A model generated the notes under the pieces. That model was given only the letters and a program-made list of their open reading frames with translations, had not been told where the DNA came from and searched no databases. Below, piece by piece: positions 6,916 through 14,723 of a DNA stretch of 23,454 nucleotides. Made by a program: the position numbers and the translations under genes. How positions within the stretch are numbered: position 1 is the first letter of the stretch; each line of letters starts with the position of its first letter. This DNA comes from Euryarchaeota archaeon UBA102 (GTDB lineage: Archaea; Thermoplasmatota; Poseidoniia; MGIII; CG-Epi1): NCBI GenBank assembly GCA_002509225.1, contig DAHL01000017.1, forward strand, positions 1-23,454, read 5' to 3'.

Positions 6916-7816
6916 TTTTTTCTGGTTTTTTTCTCTTTGTTAAATCGATTAAATCTAATATATTGTTTTGCATTTCGGGCATATAATGGAACAGTGCAAC
7001 TGCTAAGAAAATTAGAGCGAAAAGACTGCCTCCTTTTCCTATTAAAGAATGAGCATAATAGAAAGTGTCATCTCCCCAGACGTGTGAATATGTTAAATAA
7101 ATTATAGAGGCATTTCGAACGAGATTTAGAAAATATATTACGGGTACTGTAGCGAGAAACGCATAGACGCGCCGTTTAAAATCTGCTTTTGTACAAAGAA
7201 CTCCGCCTACAAAAATAATCATAGATTGTAAGGCTGTACAGGCTAGAATTATATTGACGCTTGGGGCCATTGGATCTTTCCAATCTGCAGTAACACCTAC
7301 TGTAACTTCTTGGTAAGAAGAACCTGGACGGTACCATGTAGAACCTGTACCATAATCTATAGGATGTAAAGTTACACCATGATTAAAAATATCTAAAAGA
7401 AAAACAGAATGGTGTGCGACAATATTGATGAACCATCCTGCCAATAGAGGAACTCTTTCTACGAAAAAATAGATTCCGCCTGCAATAACAGTCATTGCGC
7501 CAAGCCACGCTAAAGCAGGGTATGGTGTTTTCCAAACAATATTTAGATATTCGTGATAAGCGAGATAGCAGAAAAATGGCAAACCTAAGAAACAAAGAAA
7601 TGCATTTACTGGATCTCGGATTTCCATATAATGTTCTATTTGTAAAAACCAAAAACCGCCCATGAAAAGCCAGCCTACTATGTTCAATTCGTAGCCAGCT
7701 TTTTGCGATAATGAAAAATTAGAAAATGTGATATTTTTTGAAGATATTAAATTACCTAATGCCAATAAAATCAAAGAGCCTATTGCGAAGGCTTCTGCAA
7801 CAATTTCTAATTTCAT
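6908..7816 (-). CDS. artA: Archaeosortase A-like membrane transpeptidase (exosortase/archaeosortase family)
   Basis: A 302-residue protein with about eight membrane helices. The exosortase/archaeosortase catalytic set is visible: Cys193 in NIILACTALQSM, Arg234 in YFLNLVRNASIIY and His256 in FYYAHSLIGKGGSL. The Cys-to-Arg spacing of 41 matches the Cys173/Arg214 pair I recall for Haloferax ArtA. The enzyme cleaves C-terminal tripartite signals of secreted proteins and transfers them to a prenyl-type lipid anchor outside the membrane. The ATG at 7816 is chosen because it overlaps the stop of the upstream nucleotidyltransferase as ATGA (translational coupling); an ATG at 7843 would add nine hydrophilic residues. 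The tail (291-302) is Lys-rich. A candidate substrate, the giant surface protein, is encoded at the right end of this window. Confidence 0.88.
   Translation of the reverse strand: MKLEIVAEAFAIGSLILLALGNLISSKNITFSNFSLSQKAGYELNIVGWLFMGGFWFLQIEHYMEIRDPVNAFLCFLGLPFFCYLAYHEYLNIVWKTPYPALAWLGAMTVIAGGIYFFVERVPLLAGWFINIVAHHSVFLLDIFNHGVTLHPIDYGTGSTWYRPGSSYQEVTVGVTADWKDPMAPSVNIILACTALQSMIIFVGGVLCTKADFKRRVYAFLATVPVIYFLNLVRNASIIYLTYSHVWGDDTFYYAHSLIGKGGSLFALIFLAVALFHYMPEMQNNILDLIDLTKRKKPEKTK
6916..6938 (+). terminator. T-rich terminator after folA
   Basis: Directly after the folA stop codon the plus strand reads six T, then a second run of seven T, then a CT-rich stretch. Archaeal termination commonly uses such T tracts without a hairpin. 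The same bases on the minus strand encode the Lys-rich tail of the convergent archaeosortase, so the tract would serve both roles. Confidence 0.5.
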
Positions 7817-8556
7817 GATAAATCGCCCTCTGAATTGGTCCACTCTATTGCAGCTTGATAAGCTTCTGGGCTACCGATATCGAACCAAGAGTCAGTGTAA
7901 ACTAGACCATCTACATGTGAATGTATACAATGATACGCCATAAACGCCCCCATGCTGTCCTTTTCGAAGTCGAGACCTAAATAATTAATTAAAGATTCTT
8001 GACCCGACTCTGAAAGAAGCCAAAGGGCTGTGGAGGCGAGAGTACTAGAAGGAGATGTTGGTTTTTCTGTTAAATTTGTGATTTTAAAACCATCTAAAGT
8101 TACAATTCCATAAAGCTTAGCAAGAGAAAGGTCTTGAACATCATACAACGCGAGTGTGTCGTTTTGATGTTTTTCAAAATGTTTTACCATCTTACTTAAA
8201 TCGAAATCCGAAACGTTGTCACCGCCTACAACAAAGAGAGGTCCTTTGGATTTTCTATTTACAACAATGTCCCCAATTGAGCTCAACGCCCCCCTCTTTT
8301 CAGATTCAGCTAAAGCTTCTTCTTCTATCAATTCTAAACTAAGTGGACCAGTATAATTTTTTATAAAATCTTCAAAATATTTGACAAATTTACTATTAGT
8401 TGAGATAAAAGTGTGAATTGGATTTAATGGTTCGATAGATTTCAAAACATAATCTATAATCGTTTTATTACCTAAAGGTAAAAGTTGTTTTGGTATATCT
8501 TTAGTTAGAGAGCCCATTCGCGTTGCAAAACCGCCAGCTAAAATGATGACGTCCAT
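7813..8556 (-). CDS. NDP-sugar pyrophosphorylase-like nucleotidyltransferase
   Basis: A 247-residue protein of the RmlA / GlmU-N / Rossmann-type sugar nucleotidyltransferase family, which joins an NTP to a sugar 1-phosphate. The N-terminus carries the signature VIILAGGFATRMGSLTKDIPK with Gly8-Gly9, Arg13 and Lys23, then LLPLGNKTIIDYVL. The metal-binding acid lies in VVGGDN (Asp113), the NLTEKP segment matches the usual 'xEKP' sugar loop, and FDIGSPEAY near the end matches 'WxDxGTPEDY'. It has no left-handed beta-helix acyltransferase domain, so it is a stand-alone uridylyl-, thymidylyl- or mannosyl-type enzyme; the sugar cannot be told. It sits between the coiled-coil gene (1 nt gap) and the archaeosortase (ATGA overlap), suggesting a surface glycan role. 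Confidence 0.92.
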   Translation of the reverse strand: MDVIILAGGFATRMGSLTKDIPKQLLPLGNKTIIDYVLKSIEPLNPIHTFISTNSKFVKYFEDFIKNYTGPLSLELIEEEALAESEKRGALSSIGDIVVNRKSKGPLFVVGGDNVSDFDLSKMVKHFEKHQNDTLALYDVQDLSLAKLYGIVTLDGFKITNLTEKPTSPSSTLASTALWLLSESGQESLINYLGLDFEKDSMGAFMAYHCIHSHVDGLVYTDSWFDIGSPEAYQAAIEWTNSEGDLS

Positions 8557-8557
8557 C

Positions 8558-9442
8558 TTACAAATCTATTTTTCCACCAGTAAGAAGCATACCTAATGTT
8601 TCTTCAGCTATCTTGTCTAATTTTTTCTGATTGTGTAGTTTATTTTCGATTTCTTTACTATGATCTTTCAAAACTTTTCTTGCCTTCTTTCGCTCTAAGA
8701 AGGCTTCGTGGCGTTTACCTTTCAATTTTTGACGCATTTCAACAGCTCTTTTGTGTTGGTGATCGGCCCTTTGTCTAATTTTTAAAAATTCATGATGTTT
8801 TTTATCTGCTTCAGTTGACAGATGTGTTGCTTCAGTAATCAAATCTTTCATAGAATTGTACAATTTTTGGTTTTCTTTTGCTAATTTGATAACTTCCTTG
8901 TGGTGTTTATCTGCTTGTTTAAATTCAGCATCTATTTTTTCATCTATTTCGCTAATTTCAGCATAAAGAGTTTCTTCTTTTGTAAGCGTTATTTGCGCTT
9001 CGCCTAAACTTCTTCTAAGTATTGAAATTTTTTCGACGAGGACCCGTTCTTTTGAAATTTCCATCTCTGTTGTCTCTAATCTATTTTCTAAATTAATTAT
9101 TTCATTCATTAAGTGTTGAACTGTGTCTCTTGGTGAAGTCTTTTCGTTACTTTTATCTTTATTTCGAGATTGCTTTAATGCGATTAATTGTTTAGCTTTG
9201 TCCTGTGATGTAGTTTTTTTCTGAATGAATTTCTTTTTTTGAGTGACGTTTTCACGCATCTGATCTCTTAATTTGAGAATATCCGCCGTCATTTTTGATC
9301 TTTGTTTATTTAGTGAATCTCTTTCATCTCGTGCTTGTCTACCTTTTTCATTATATTCATCTCTTTTAGTTATAAATCCTTGAAATTTTAACTCTGCTTT
9401 TTGAGTTTCGGATTTCTCTTTCGATGGTTTTTTCTGAGGCAT
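8558..9442 (-). CDS. Archaeal coiled-coil protein, COG1340-like
   Basis: A 294-residue, highly charged protein with no membrane segment or signal peptide. Apart from a short Lys-rich N-terminus (1-15) and a linker near 92-108, nearly the whole chain shows Lys/Glu-rich heptad patterns, implying long antiparallel coiled coils. The pattern TEATHLSTEADKKHHEFLK followed by RQRADHQHKRAVEM (about 205-240) is typical of the uncharacterised archaeal coiled-coil family COG1340, whose function is unknown. The start is fixed by an in-frame TGA one codon before the ATG. The end, MLLTGGKIDL, is the conserved family tail. It is the first gene of a three-gene unit with the nucleotidyltransferase and archaeosortase. 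Confidence 0.82.
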   Translation of the reverse strand: MPQKKPSKEKSETQKAELKFQGFITKRDEYNEKGRQARDERDSLNKQRSKMTADILKLRDQMRENVTQKKKFIQKKTTSQDKAKQLIALKQSRNKDKSNEKTSPRDTVQHLMNEIINLENRLETTEMEISKERVLVEKISILRRSLGEAQITLTKEETLYAEISEIDEKIDAEFKQADKHHKEVIKLAKENQKLYNSMKDLITEATHLSTEADKKHHEFLKIRQRADHQHKRAVEMRQKLKGKRHEAFLERKKARKVLKDHSKEIENKLHNQKKLDKIAEETLGMLLTGGKIDL

Positions 9443-9510
9443 TTCTCAACTCCGCTATTTGTAGAATCGATACGTCATCGGCTTCTGATTCGGATTTTTT
9501 ACCTTGTACG

Positions 9511-9520
9511 ACAATATAAA
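9511..9520 (-). promoter_or_regulatory. TATA box of the coiled-coil / nucleotidyltransferase / archaeosortase operon
   Basis: The minus strand reads TTTATATTGT, a strong archaeal TATA match, in the 94-nt gap between purC and the coiled-coil gene. It predicts initiation near 9490 and a leader of about 45-50 nt. The rest of the gap shows no hairpin or tRNA. Confidence 0.5.
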
Positions 9521-9536
9521 GATAATGTTTTGGAAT

Positions 9537-10505
9537 TCAGAAGGTATCAAAGGGGTCAACGACCGATTTTATTGAGTCGAAAGTAGAGCCTACATCTAAT
9601 TTCAAGGGCTCCCCTATAAATTTTTCAGCGAGTGTGATATATTTTTCGGCTACGTCGATACGTACTTTATCTGTAAGTTTTGGCGCATCGCCATCTCCTG
9701 TAAAACCTTGATTAGCTAGCCATTCACGTAGAAATTCTTTATCCAACTTAATTGGTTCTTTTCCTTGTTCAAAGCGATCTTGATAGCTCTCTGCAATCCA
9801 ATAACGACTGGAATCTGGAGTATTAACTTCATCCATCAACATAATTTTTCCATCATAAATACCGAATTCGTACTTAGTGTCTACAAAAATCATTCCTTTT
9901 TCTGCAGCGCGTTCTACACCTCTGTTATAGAGTCTCATAGAATAATTGGCTAAAAGTTCATACAGATCAGGATCTATAATTTCACGCTTGAATAATTCAT
10001 CTGGTGAAACAGATTCATCGTGTGCACCTTGTTCTGCCTTGGTAGAAGGTGTGATTATAGGCTCATCAAACGCCTGATTTTTTATCATTCCGTCAGGAAG
10101 TTCATTACCGCAAAAATTTCGGTCGCCTTTGTCGTATGCAGACCATGCAGATGTTGAGGTAACGCCTGTTAGATAACCTCTAACGACCATTTCGACAGGT
10201 ATTGGATCACATTTGCGAACTTCCCATACATTTGGATGTGGCCTTGATTTTACGTGATTAGCAATAATGTCTGCCGTTTCTCCGAACCACCAATTAGCGA
10301 TTTCAACTAGACATTGCCCTTTGAAAGGGATTGTGCCTAAGACTCTATCAAATGCAGATATTCTATCTGAAGTAACCATCATTATAGTATTATCTTCACG
10401 AATATAATTGTCTCTAACTTTGCCTGTATAAAGTTCTCCTTGATTTTGAAAATTGGTACTTTCTAAAGTATGTTTCAATTGAGAACGAAGTAGTTTTCGG
10501 TCCAT
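9537..10505 (-). CDS. purC: Phosphoribosylaminoimidazole-succinocarboxamide synthase (SAICAR synthetase)
   Basis: Catalyses ATP-dependent condensation of CAIR with aspartate in purine biosynthesis. At 322 residues it is the longer form, like the fungal and some bacterial enzymes, rather than the short form of about 240 residues. Visible family blocks are LYTGKVRDNY (nucleotide-binding, residues 26-35), VTSDRISAFDRVLGTIPFKG, HPNVWEVRKCDPIPVEMVVRGYLTG with the conserved Val-Arg-Gly-Tyr-Leu, TPSTKAEQGAHDE, and FVDTKYEFGIYDGKIMLMDEVNTPDSSRYW. The gene is single, divergent from the CDP-alcohol transferase across 100 nt. Other purine genes (purS, purL) lie 1.7 kb away on the opposite strand, so the pathway is clustered but not one operon. 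Confidence 0.97.
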   Translation of the reverse strand: MDRKLLRSQLKHTLESTNFQNQGELYTGKVRDNYIREDNTIMMVTSDRISAFDRVLGTIPFKGQCLVEIANWWFGETADIIANHVKSRPHPNVWEVRKCDPIPVEMVVRGYLTGVTSTSAWSAYDKGDRNFCGNELPDGMIKNQAFDEPIITPSTKAEQGAHDESVSPDELFKREIIDPDLYELLANYSMRLYNRGVERAAEKGMIFVDTKYEFGIYDGKIMLMDEVNTPDSSRYWIAESYQDRFEQGKEPIKLDKEFLREWLANQGFTGDGDAPKLTDKVRIDVAEKYITLAEKFIGEPLKLDVGSTFDSIKSVVDPFDTF

Positions 10506-10605
10506 TAGGTAGTGAGTGGAACAGGGGCTAAAAGTAATTAGGTATGATTTTCAAGTAAACGATACGCTAATTTAGTCATCTACACCATATAGAAACAGAC
10601 GAAAT

Positions 10606-11235
10606 ATGCTCAGTAATTTTAAAGATTTGAGTGACAAGACTCTCATGCCTATCGCAAAAACGGTTGGTAAACTCGGTTTTAGACCTAATCAACTGACGCT
10701 TCTTGGATTGATTTTAATGGCCGGTTCAGGTTATATGATAGCTTATGACAATATATTAGAAGGGATTATCCTCCTTATGTTTGGCGGATTTTGCGATATG
10801 ATGGATGGGCTTCTGGCCAGATCTATGGGCATCGATAGTAAAATGGGTGGTTTCTTGGATGCATTTACAGATAGGTATGCAGATACGTTTGTAATTGGTG
10901 GTATGCTACTTCTTAATGATTTAGAAAATCAAAATCTATATGGTGTTTCTGGACACGCTTGGGCTATCGGAGCATTAACTGGAGCATTATTGACATCATA
11001 TGCAAGGGCGGCGGCAGAAAGATCTGGTGTAAGTCAACAGGGAGTTGGGATGATAGAACGACCTGAACGGCTAGTTTTGATAATGATATTCCTTTCTGTT
11101 GGAGAGTTTACAGAGGTTATGGAAGTAGCCAAGGCTGCTGTATATGTTCTTGCAATCTTAACTATCTTAGGACATCTAACTGTTTTACAGAGATTGGTGC
11201 ATTTCTTACAAAATTCGGAAAAAAATGAAGAATAA
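10606..11235 (+). CDS. CDP-alcohol phosphatidyltransferase, probable archaetidylinositol-phosphate synthase type
   Basis: A 209-residue integral membrane enzyme that swaps the CMP of a CDP-lipid for a polar alcohol. The complete family signature DGxxAR-x8-G-x3-D-x3-D is present at residues 67-89 (Asp67, Gly68, Ala71, Arg72, Gly81, Asp85, Asp89), with an additional Asp64. About six helices are predicted. The text DGLLARSMGIDSKMGGFLDAFTDR resembles archaeal archaetidylinositol-phosphate synthases, which use CDP-archaeol and inositol 1-phosphate, more than serine or glycerol-phosphate transferases. The substrate assignment is inference; the catalytic class is secure. The next gene, a PgpA-family phosphatase, starts 11 nt before this stop, suggesting coupled synthesis of the phosphorylated intermediate and its dephosphorylation. 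Confidence 0.9.
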   Translation: MLSNFKDLSDKTLMPIAKTVGKLGFRPNQLTLLGLILMAGSGYMIAYDNILEGIILLMFGGFCDMMDGLLARSMGIDSKMGGFLDAFTDRYADTFVIGGMLLLNDLENQNLYGVSGHAWAIGALTGALLTSYARAAAERSGVSQQGVGMIERPERLVLIMIFLSVGEFTEVMEVAKAAVYVLAILTILGHLTVLQRLVHFLQNSEKNEE

Positions 11236-11704
11236 TACATCGCTAAAATGGGAAGAGATAGTAGCTTCTTTCTTCTATCTTGGACGTTCTCCGATTGCAC
11301 CTGGAACTGTTGGTACTTTAGCTGCAATGATTATTCTTATATACCTAAAAATCGACAATGTAATTCACTTTGCTATGATAATAAGTTTGTGCTATGTAGG
11401 TGGTCTGAAAGCTGCGCCGTGGTGTGAAAAAGAATTTGGAAAGGATCCTTCGATTTTTGTAATAGATGAAGTTATTGGTTATTGGATTTCAGTACTCATT
11501 TTCTGGATTGGGATAGAATCGTATTCTGTTCCTTCTTTGATTGTTCTATTTGTTTTATTTAGATTTTTCGATATTGTAAAATTCGGTCCGGTTAAAAAAA
11601 TGGAAGAGATTGAAGGCGGACATGGAATATTACTAGATGATGTAGTAGCAGGGGTATTTGCAGGGGTAGTGGCTCTGATAATATTCTCTACGGGTTTGAT
11701 TTAA
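11225..11704 (+). CDS. PgpA-family lipid phosphatase
   Basis: A 159-residue membrane protein with the phosphatidylglycerophosphatase A fold. Landmarks are GRSPIAPGTVGTL (20-32), FVIDEVIGYW (Asp81, Glu82), LFRFFDIVKFGPV (Asp116) and GGHGILLDDVVAGV (Asp138, Asp139). Four helices are predicted, and length is as in bacterial PgpA. Bacterial PgpA removes the phosphate from phosphatidylglycerol phosphate. In an archaeon the substrate would be an archaetidyl-polyol phosphate: archaetidylglycerol phosphate, or archaetidylinositol phosphate given the upstream gene. One deviation is Lys-Phe-Gly-Pro where bacterial enzymes usually have Lys-Pro-x-Pro. The ATG overlaps the upstream gene by 11 nt. Confidence 0.9.
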   Translation: MKNNTSLKWEEIVASFFYLGRSPIAPGTVGTLAAMIILIYLKIDNVIHFAMIISLCYVGGLKAAPWCEKEFGKDPSIFVIDEVIGYWISVLIFWIGIESYSVPSLIVLFVLFRFFDIVKFGPVKKMEEIEGGHGILLDDVVAGVFAGVVALIIFSTGLI

Positions 11705-11707
11705 AAG

Positions 11708-12130
11708 GTGGATGAATCTCCGATAAATATGTCAAATGAACCTATAGATATGTCGAAAATAACTTTCCAGTATGGGGGTTTTCTGATACTCTTAGGAGTT
11801 TTGTGTTACATAATATCAGACTCAGACAAAAAGGAAACAGCATTGATACCTGCCATATTTGGAATGATTTTTCTAGTTGGGAATTATATAGCAGAAAATG
11901 AAAAATGGAAAATGCATGTAATGCACGTGTTAGTTTTACTAGCTTTAGTGGGAGTTATTTCCGGACTTGTGGATCAAGATGGTATGACTGGGCTATTAGC
12001 CATCATCACGGGAGGGGATGCCGGACTTGCAAATATGGAAAAGGCGGCAATGTCAATAGCGTCTGCTGTATACATGTATTTTTGCATTCAATCCTTCAAA
12101 CAAGCGAGGCTTGCGAGTAAAGAAGATTAA
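11708..12130 (+). CDS. Four-helix membrane protein of unknown function
   Basis: A 140-residue protein with four hydrophobic helices (about 22-37, 44-60, 69-88, 111-127) and short charged ends. I recognise no family. The start is GTG at 11708, 3 nt after the pgpA stop; in-frame ATG codons at 11729 and 11750 are alternatives because the first 16 residues (three Met, polar) carry no conserved feature. Notable residues are the pair of Asn/Glu in VGNYIAENEKWKMHVMHV between helices 2 and 3 and the loop DQDGMTG. It follows the lipid head-group genes closely and precedes purS by 29 nt, so it may be the last gene of the lipid operon. Function cannot be inferred beyond membrane location. Confidence 0.75.
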   Translation: MDESPINMSNEPIDMSKITFQYGGFLILLGVLCYIISDSDKKETALIPAIFGMIFLVGNYIAENEKWKMHVMHVLVLLALVGVISGLVDQDGMTGLLAIITGGDAGLANMEKAAMSIASAVYMYFCIQSFKQARLASKED

Positions 12131-12159
12131 TACCCTATTACAATACAGATACGGCGACT

Positions 12160-12405
12160 ATGGTTACTGAACTTGAAATTAGAGTTGGTTTGAAAGAAGG
12201 GGTTGCAGACCCTGAAGGTGGTAATGTTGAAAAAGCATTGGAATTGTTAGGATTTTCACAGATAGAAGGAGTAAAATCTGCAAAATGTTATAGGATAACA
12301 ATGGATTGTGACGTGGATATGGCAAAAAAGGAAGCGGAAAAAATGTGTCAGCGCCTTCTAGCAAATCCAGTAGTACATGATTATTCGATAACGGTGATAA
12401 ATTAA
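12160..12405 (+). CDS. purS: Phosphoribosylformylglycinamidine synthase subunit PurS
   Basis: This 81-residue protein is the normal PurS length. It forms a dimer that links PurL to the glutaminase PurQ in the FGAR-to-FGAM step of purine synthesis. Recognisable parts are the opening strand ELEIRVGLKEGVADPEG, the NVEKALELLGF helix, the GVKSAKCYRITMD strand and the CQRLLANPVVHDYSITV end, which is the classic 'C.k.LaNPviedy' PurS motif. The ATG shares an A with nothing upstream (29-nt gap after the 4-TM gene), but the stop shares one base with the purL start (TAATG). Confidence 0.95.
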   Translation: MVTELEIRVGLKEGVADPEGGNVEKALELLGFSQIEGVKSAKCYRITMDCDVDMAKKEAEKMCQRLLANPVVHDYSITVIN

Positions 12406-14696
12406 TGTTTGAAACGTTAGCAGAAAAGGTTTACATTGTAGATGTTGATCAAGACCCGAAAAAGGCATCAAAAGAATTAGGATTGGGTTTATCTAGTTCA
12501 GAAATGGAAAAGGTGTCTGAATATTTTAAGAAAAAAAATAGATTACCGACTGATATTGAATTACAGGCTATTGACCAAGCTTGGTCTGAACATTGTTGTT
12601 ATAAATCATCGAAAGTGGTACTAGAAGAGACTCTTTTCAATGTCAAAAGTGATAGTAATGTTATTGCTAGAGAAGATGCAGGAGTTATGGAATTTGATGA
12701 TGAAAACTACTATGTTGTAGGTTTGGAATCGCATAATCACCCTTCGGCTATAGACCCTTACGGAGGGGCTGCGACTGGAGTGGGTGGCATACTGCGTGAT
12801 GTTGTATGTATGGGTGCTCAGCCGATAGCCCTTACTGATTCATTGTTTTTTGGAGATTTGGACATTGATGTGAATGAATTGCCAGCAGGAGTTAAACATC
12901 CTAGATACTTGATGGGCGGTGTTGTTGCTGGAATTAGAGATTATGGGAATAGAGTTGGAATACCGACCGTGTCAGGTCAAGTTAATTTTCATCAAGGATA
13001 TACTGGAAATCCATTAGTTGTGGGAGGTTGTATTGGCATCCTACCAAAGAAAGAATTGATACATAGTCGTGTTGGCGGAATTGGGGATATTTTTATTTTA
13101 GCTGGAGGGAGAACTGGTCGTGATGGAATACATGGAGTAACGTTTGCATCTGCTGAATTACATGCAGATTCTGAAGGAGAAGATATTGGTGCAGTTCAAT
13201 TGGGAGACCCTATTACAAAAGAGCCGTTAATGCACTTGTGTTTAGAATTGAATCGAAAGAAACTACTCACTGGAATGAAAGATCTTGGTGGTGGTGGTTT
13301 GAGTTGTGTTGTTGGAGAAATGGCATTAGAAGGTGGTTTTGGAGCTACAGTGGAAATGGAAAAAATACCATTGAAGGCCCCAGATTTGGCACCGTGGGAA
13401 ATATGGGTATCTGAATCCCAAGAACGAATGATGTTTACCGTAACGCCTGAAAATGTTGAAATTGTTCTAGAACATTGTAAAGATTGGGATGTAGAGGCGT
13501 CTGTAATAGGGAAAGTTATAGAAGATAAAAGGGTTGAAATTAACTATGAAAATAAAAAAATACTTGATTTAGACTTGGAATTTACAACTGCAGGACCGAT
13601 ATATCAAAGAGAATATAATGAGATAAATAAAGAGTTGAAAACGGAAGAAGAATTACCGCAGATGACGGGAAAACTTAGTGATTCTATGTTGAAAATGTTA
13701 TCTGAAATTAATACGGCATCGAAATCATGGGTAATTAGACAATACGACCACGAAGTGAGAGGAAATACTGCCATTAAACCACTTCAAGGAAAGATTGGAC
13801 ACGAGGGGGCTGGAGATTCAACCGTGATGAAGCCTGTAAAAGACAGTTGGAAAGGTTTAGCGATTACGACGGATGTGAATTCGCACCTAATGGAAAAACA
13901 CGCATACCATGGATCAATGGCGGCTGTAGAGGAAATATGTAGGAATCTTGTATCTGTAGGAGCGCGCCCAGATTCTTTAGCTGACTGTTTATGTTTTGGA
14001 AATCCAGAAAAACCAGATAGAATGGGAGAATTTAGAGCGGCTTGTGAAGGTTTAGCTAAAGCTGGTTCAGAGTTTGGAATTCCGTATGTATCGGGAAATG
14101 TTAGTTTCTACAATGAAACAGCAGAATACGCAGTACCGCCTACGCCTGCATTATTGGGCGTCGGCATTATAGATGATGTAAGAAAATGTATAACGAGTGA
14201 TTTGAAAGACGAAGGAGAATTGTGGATGATTGGTGAAACTAAACAAGAGATGGGAGGAAGTCTTTACTATAGAGAAAACGGATTGGATAGTGACGTCGTG
14301 CCTCAAAGTGATGTGAAAAGATTTGTAAAAGACATGAATGCATTACTTGATGCTATAGAATCTGAAGAAGTTGTAGCTTGTCATGACTGTTCAGCAGGTG
14401 GAATGGCTATTGCAGTTATAGAGATGTGTATAGGAGGGGCAAGAGGAGCGAAAATAACAATACCTACAGGATTAAGAGAAGATATAGCATTATTCAGTGA
14501 ATCGAACGGAAGATGGATAGTGCAGGTAAAACCTGGATTAGAAGAGAAATTCGCTGCTCGATTTGAATTTGCAACTAAAATTGGAATTCCGAGTGAAAAA
14601 ATAACGTTTTGTGAAGATAAAGAAAAAAAGGCTGAGCTTACTGTTGCTCAAGTAAGAGAGGCGTGGGAAATGCCCATTTGGAATAGATTAGCTTAA
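12405..14696 (+). CDS. purL: Phosphoribosylformylglycinamidine synthase subunit PurL
   Basis: A 763-residue small-type PurL, the ATP-dependent synthetase subunit converting FGAR to FGAM with ammonia from PurQ. The N-terminal linker ends in IDQAWSEHCCYKSSK (His63). The first AIRS-like half has VVGLESHNHPSAIDPYGGAA and TGVGGILRDVVCMGAQPIA. The glycine-rich GMKDLGGGGLSCVVGEMAL and WVSESQERMM follow, and the second half repeats AIRS-like features (GLAITTDVNSHL, SVGARPDSLADCL, GNVSFYNET, CHDCSAGGMAIAVIEM). No glutaminase domain is fused, and no purQ follows in this window, so PurQ must be elsewhere. It is preceded by purS with a 1-nt overlap. Confidence 0.97.
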   Translation: MFETLAEKVYIVDVDQDPKKASKELGLGLSSSEMEKVSEYFKKKNRLPTDIELQAIDQAWSEHCCYKSSKVVLEETLFNVKSDSNVIAREDAGVMEFDDENYYVVGLESHNHPSAIDPYGGAATGVGGILRDVVCMGAQPIALTDSLFFGDLDIDVNELPAGVKHPRYLMGGVVAGIRDYGNRVGIPTVSGQVNFHQGYTGNPLVVGGCIGILPKKELIHSRVGGIGDIFILAGGRTGRDGIHGVTFASAELHADSEGEDIGAVQLGDPITKEPLMHLCLELNRKKLLTGMKDLGGGGLSCVVGEMALEGGFGATVEMEKIPLKAPDLAPWEIWVSESQERMMFTVTPENVEIVLEHCKDWDVEASVIGKVIEDKRVEINYENKKILDLDLEFTTAGPIYQREYNEINKELKTEEELPQMTGKLSDSMLKMLSEINTASKSWVIRQYDHEVRGNTAIKPLQGKIGHEGAGDSTVMKPVKDSWKGLAITTDVNSHLMEKHAYHGSMAAVEEICRNLVSVGARPDSLADCLCFGNPEKPDRMGEFRAACEGLAKAGSEFGIPYVSGNVSFYNETAEYAVPPTPALLGVGIIDDVRKCITSDLKDEGELWMIGETKQEMGGSLYYRENGLDSDVVPQSDVKRFVKDMNALLDAIESEEVVACHDCSAGGMAIAVIEMCIGGARGAKITIPTGLREDIALFSESNGRWIVQVKPGLEEKFAARFEFATKIGIPSEKITFCEDKEKKAELTVAQVREAWEMPIWNRLA

Positions 14697-14723
14697 AAAT
14701 AAACCTGTATTAGCTCTAGTTAG

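Noticed and set aside
9443..9536. Possible small RNA or gene between purC and the coiled-coil gene
   Set aside because: No stable hairpin, tRNA-like fold or initiated ORF was seen; the TATA box explains the gap.
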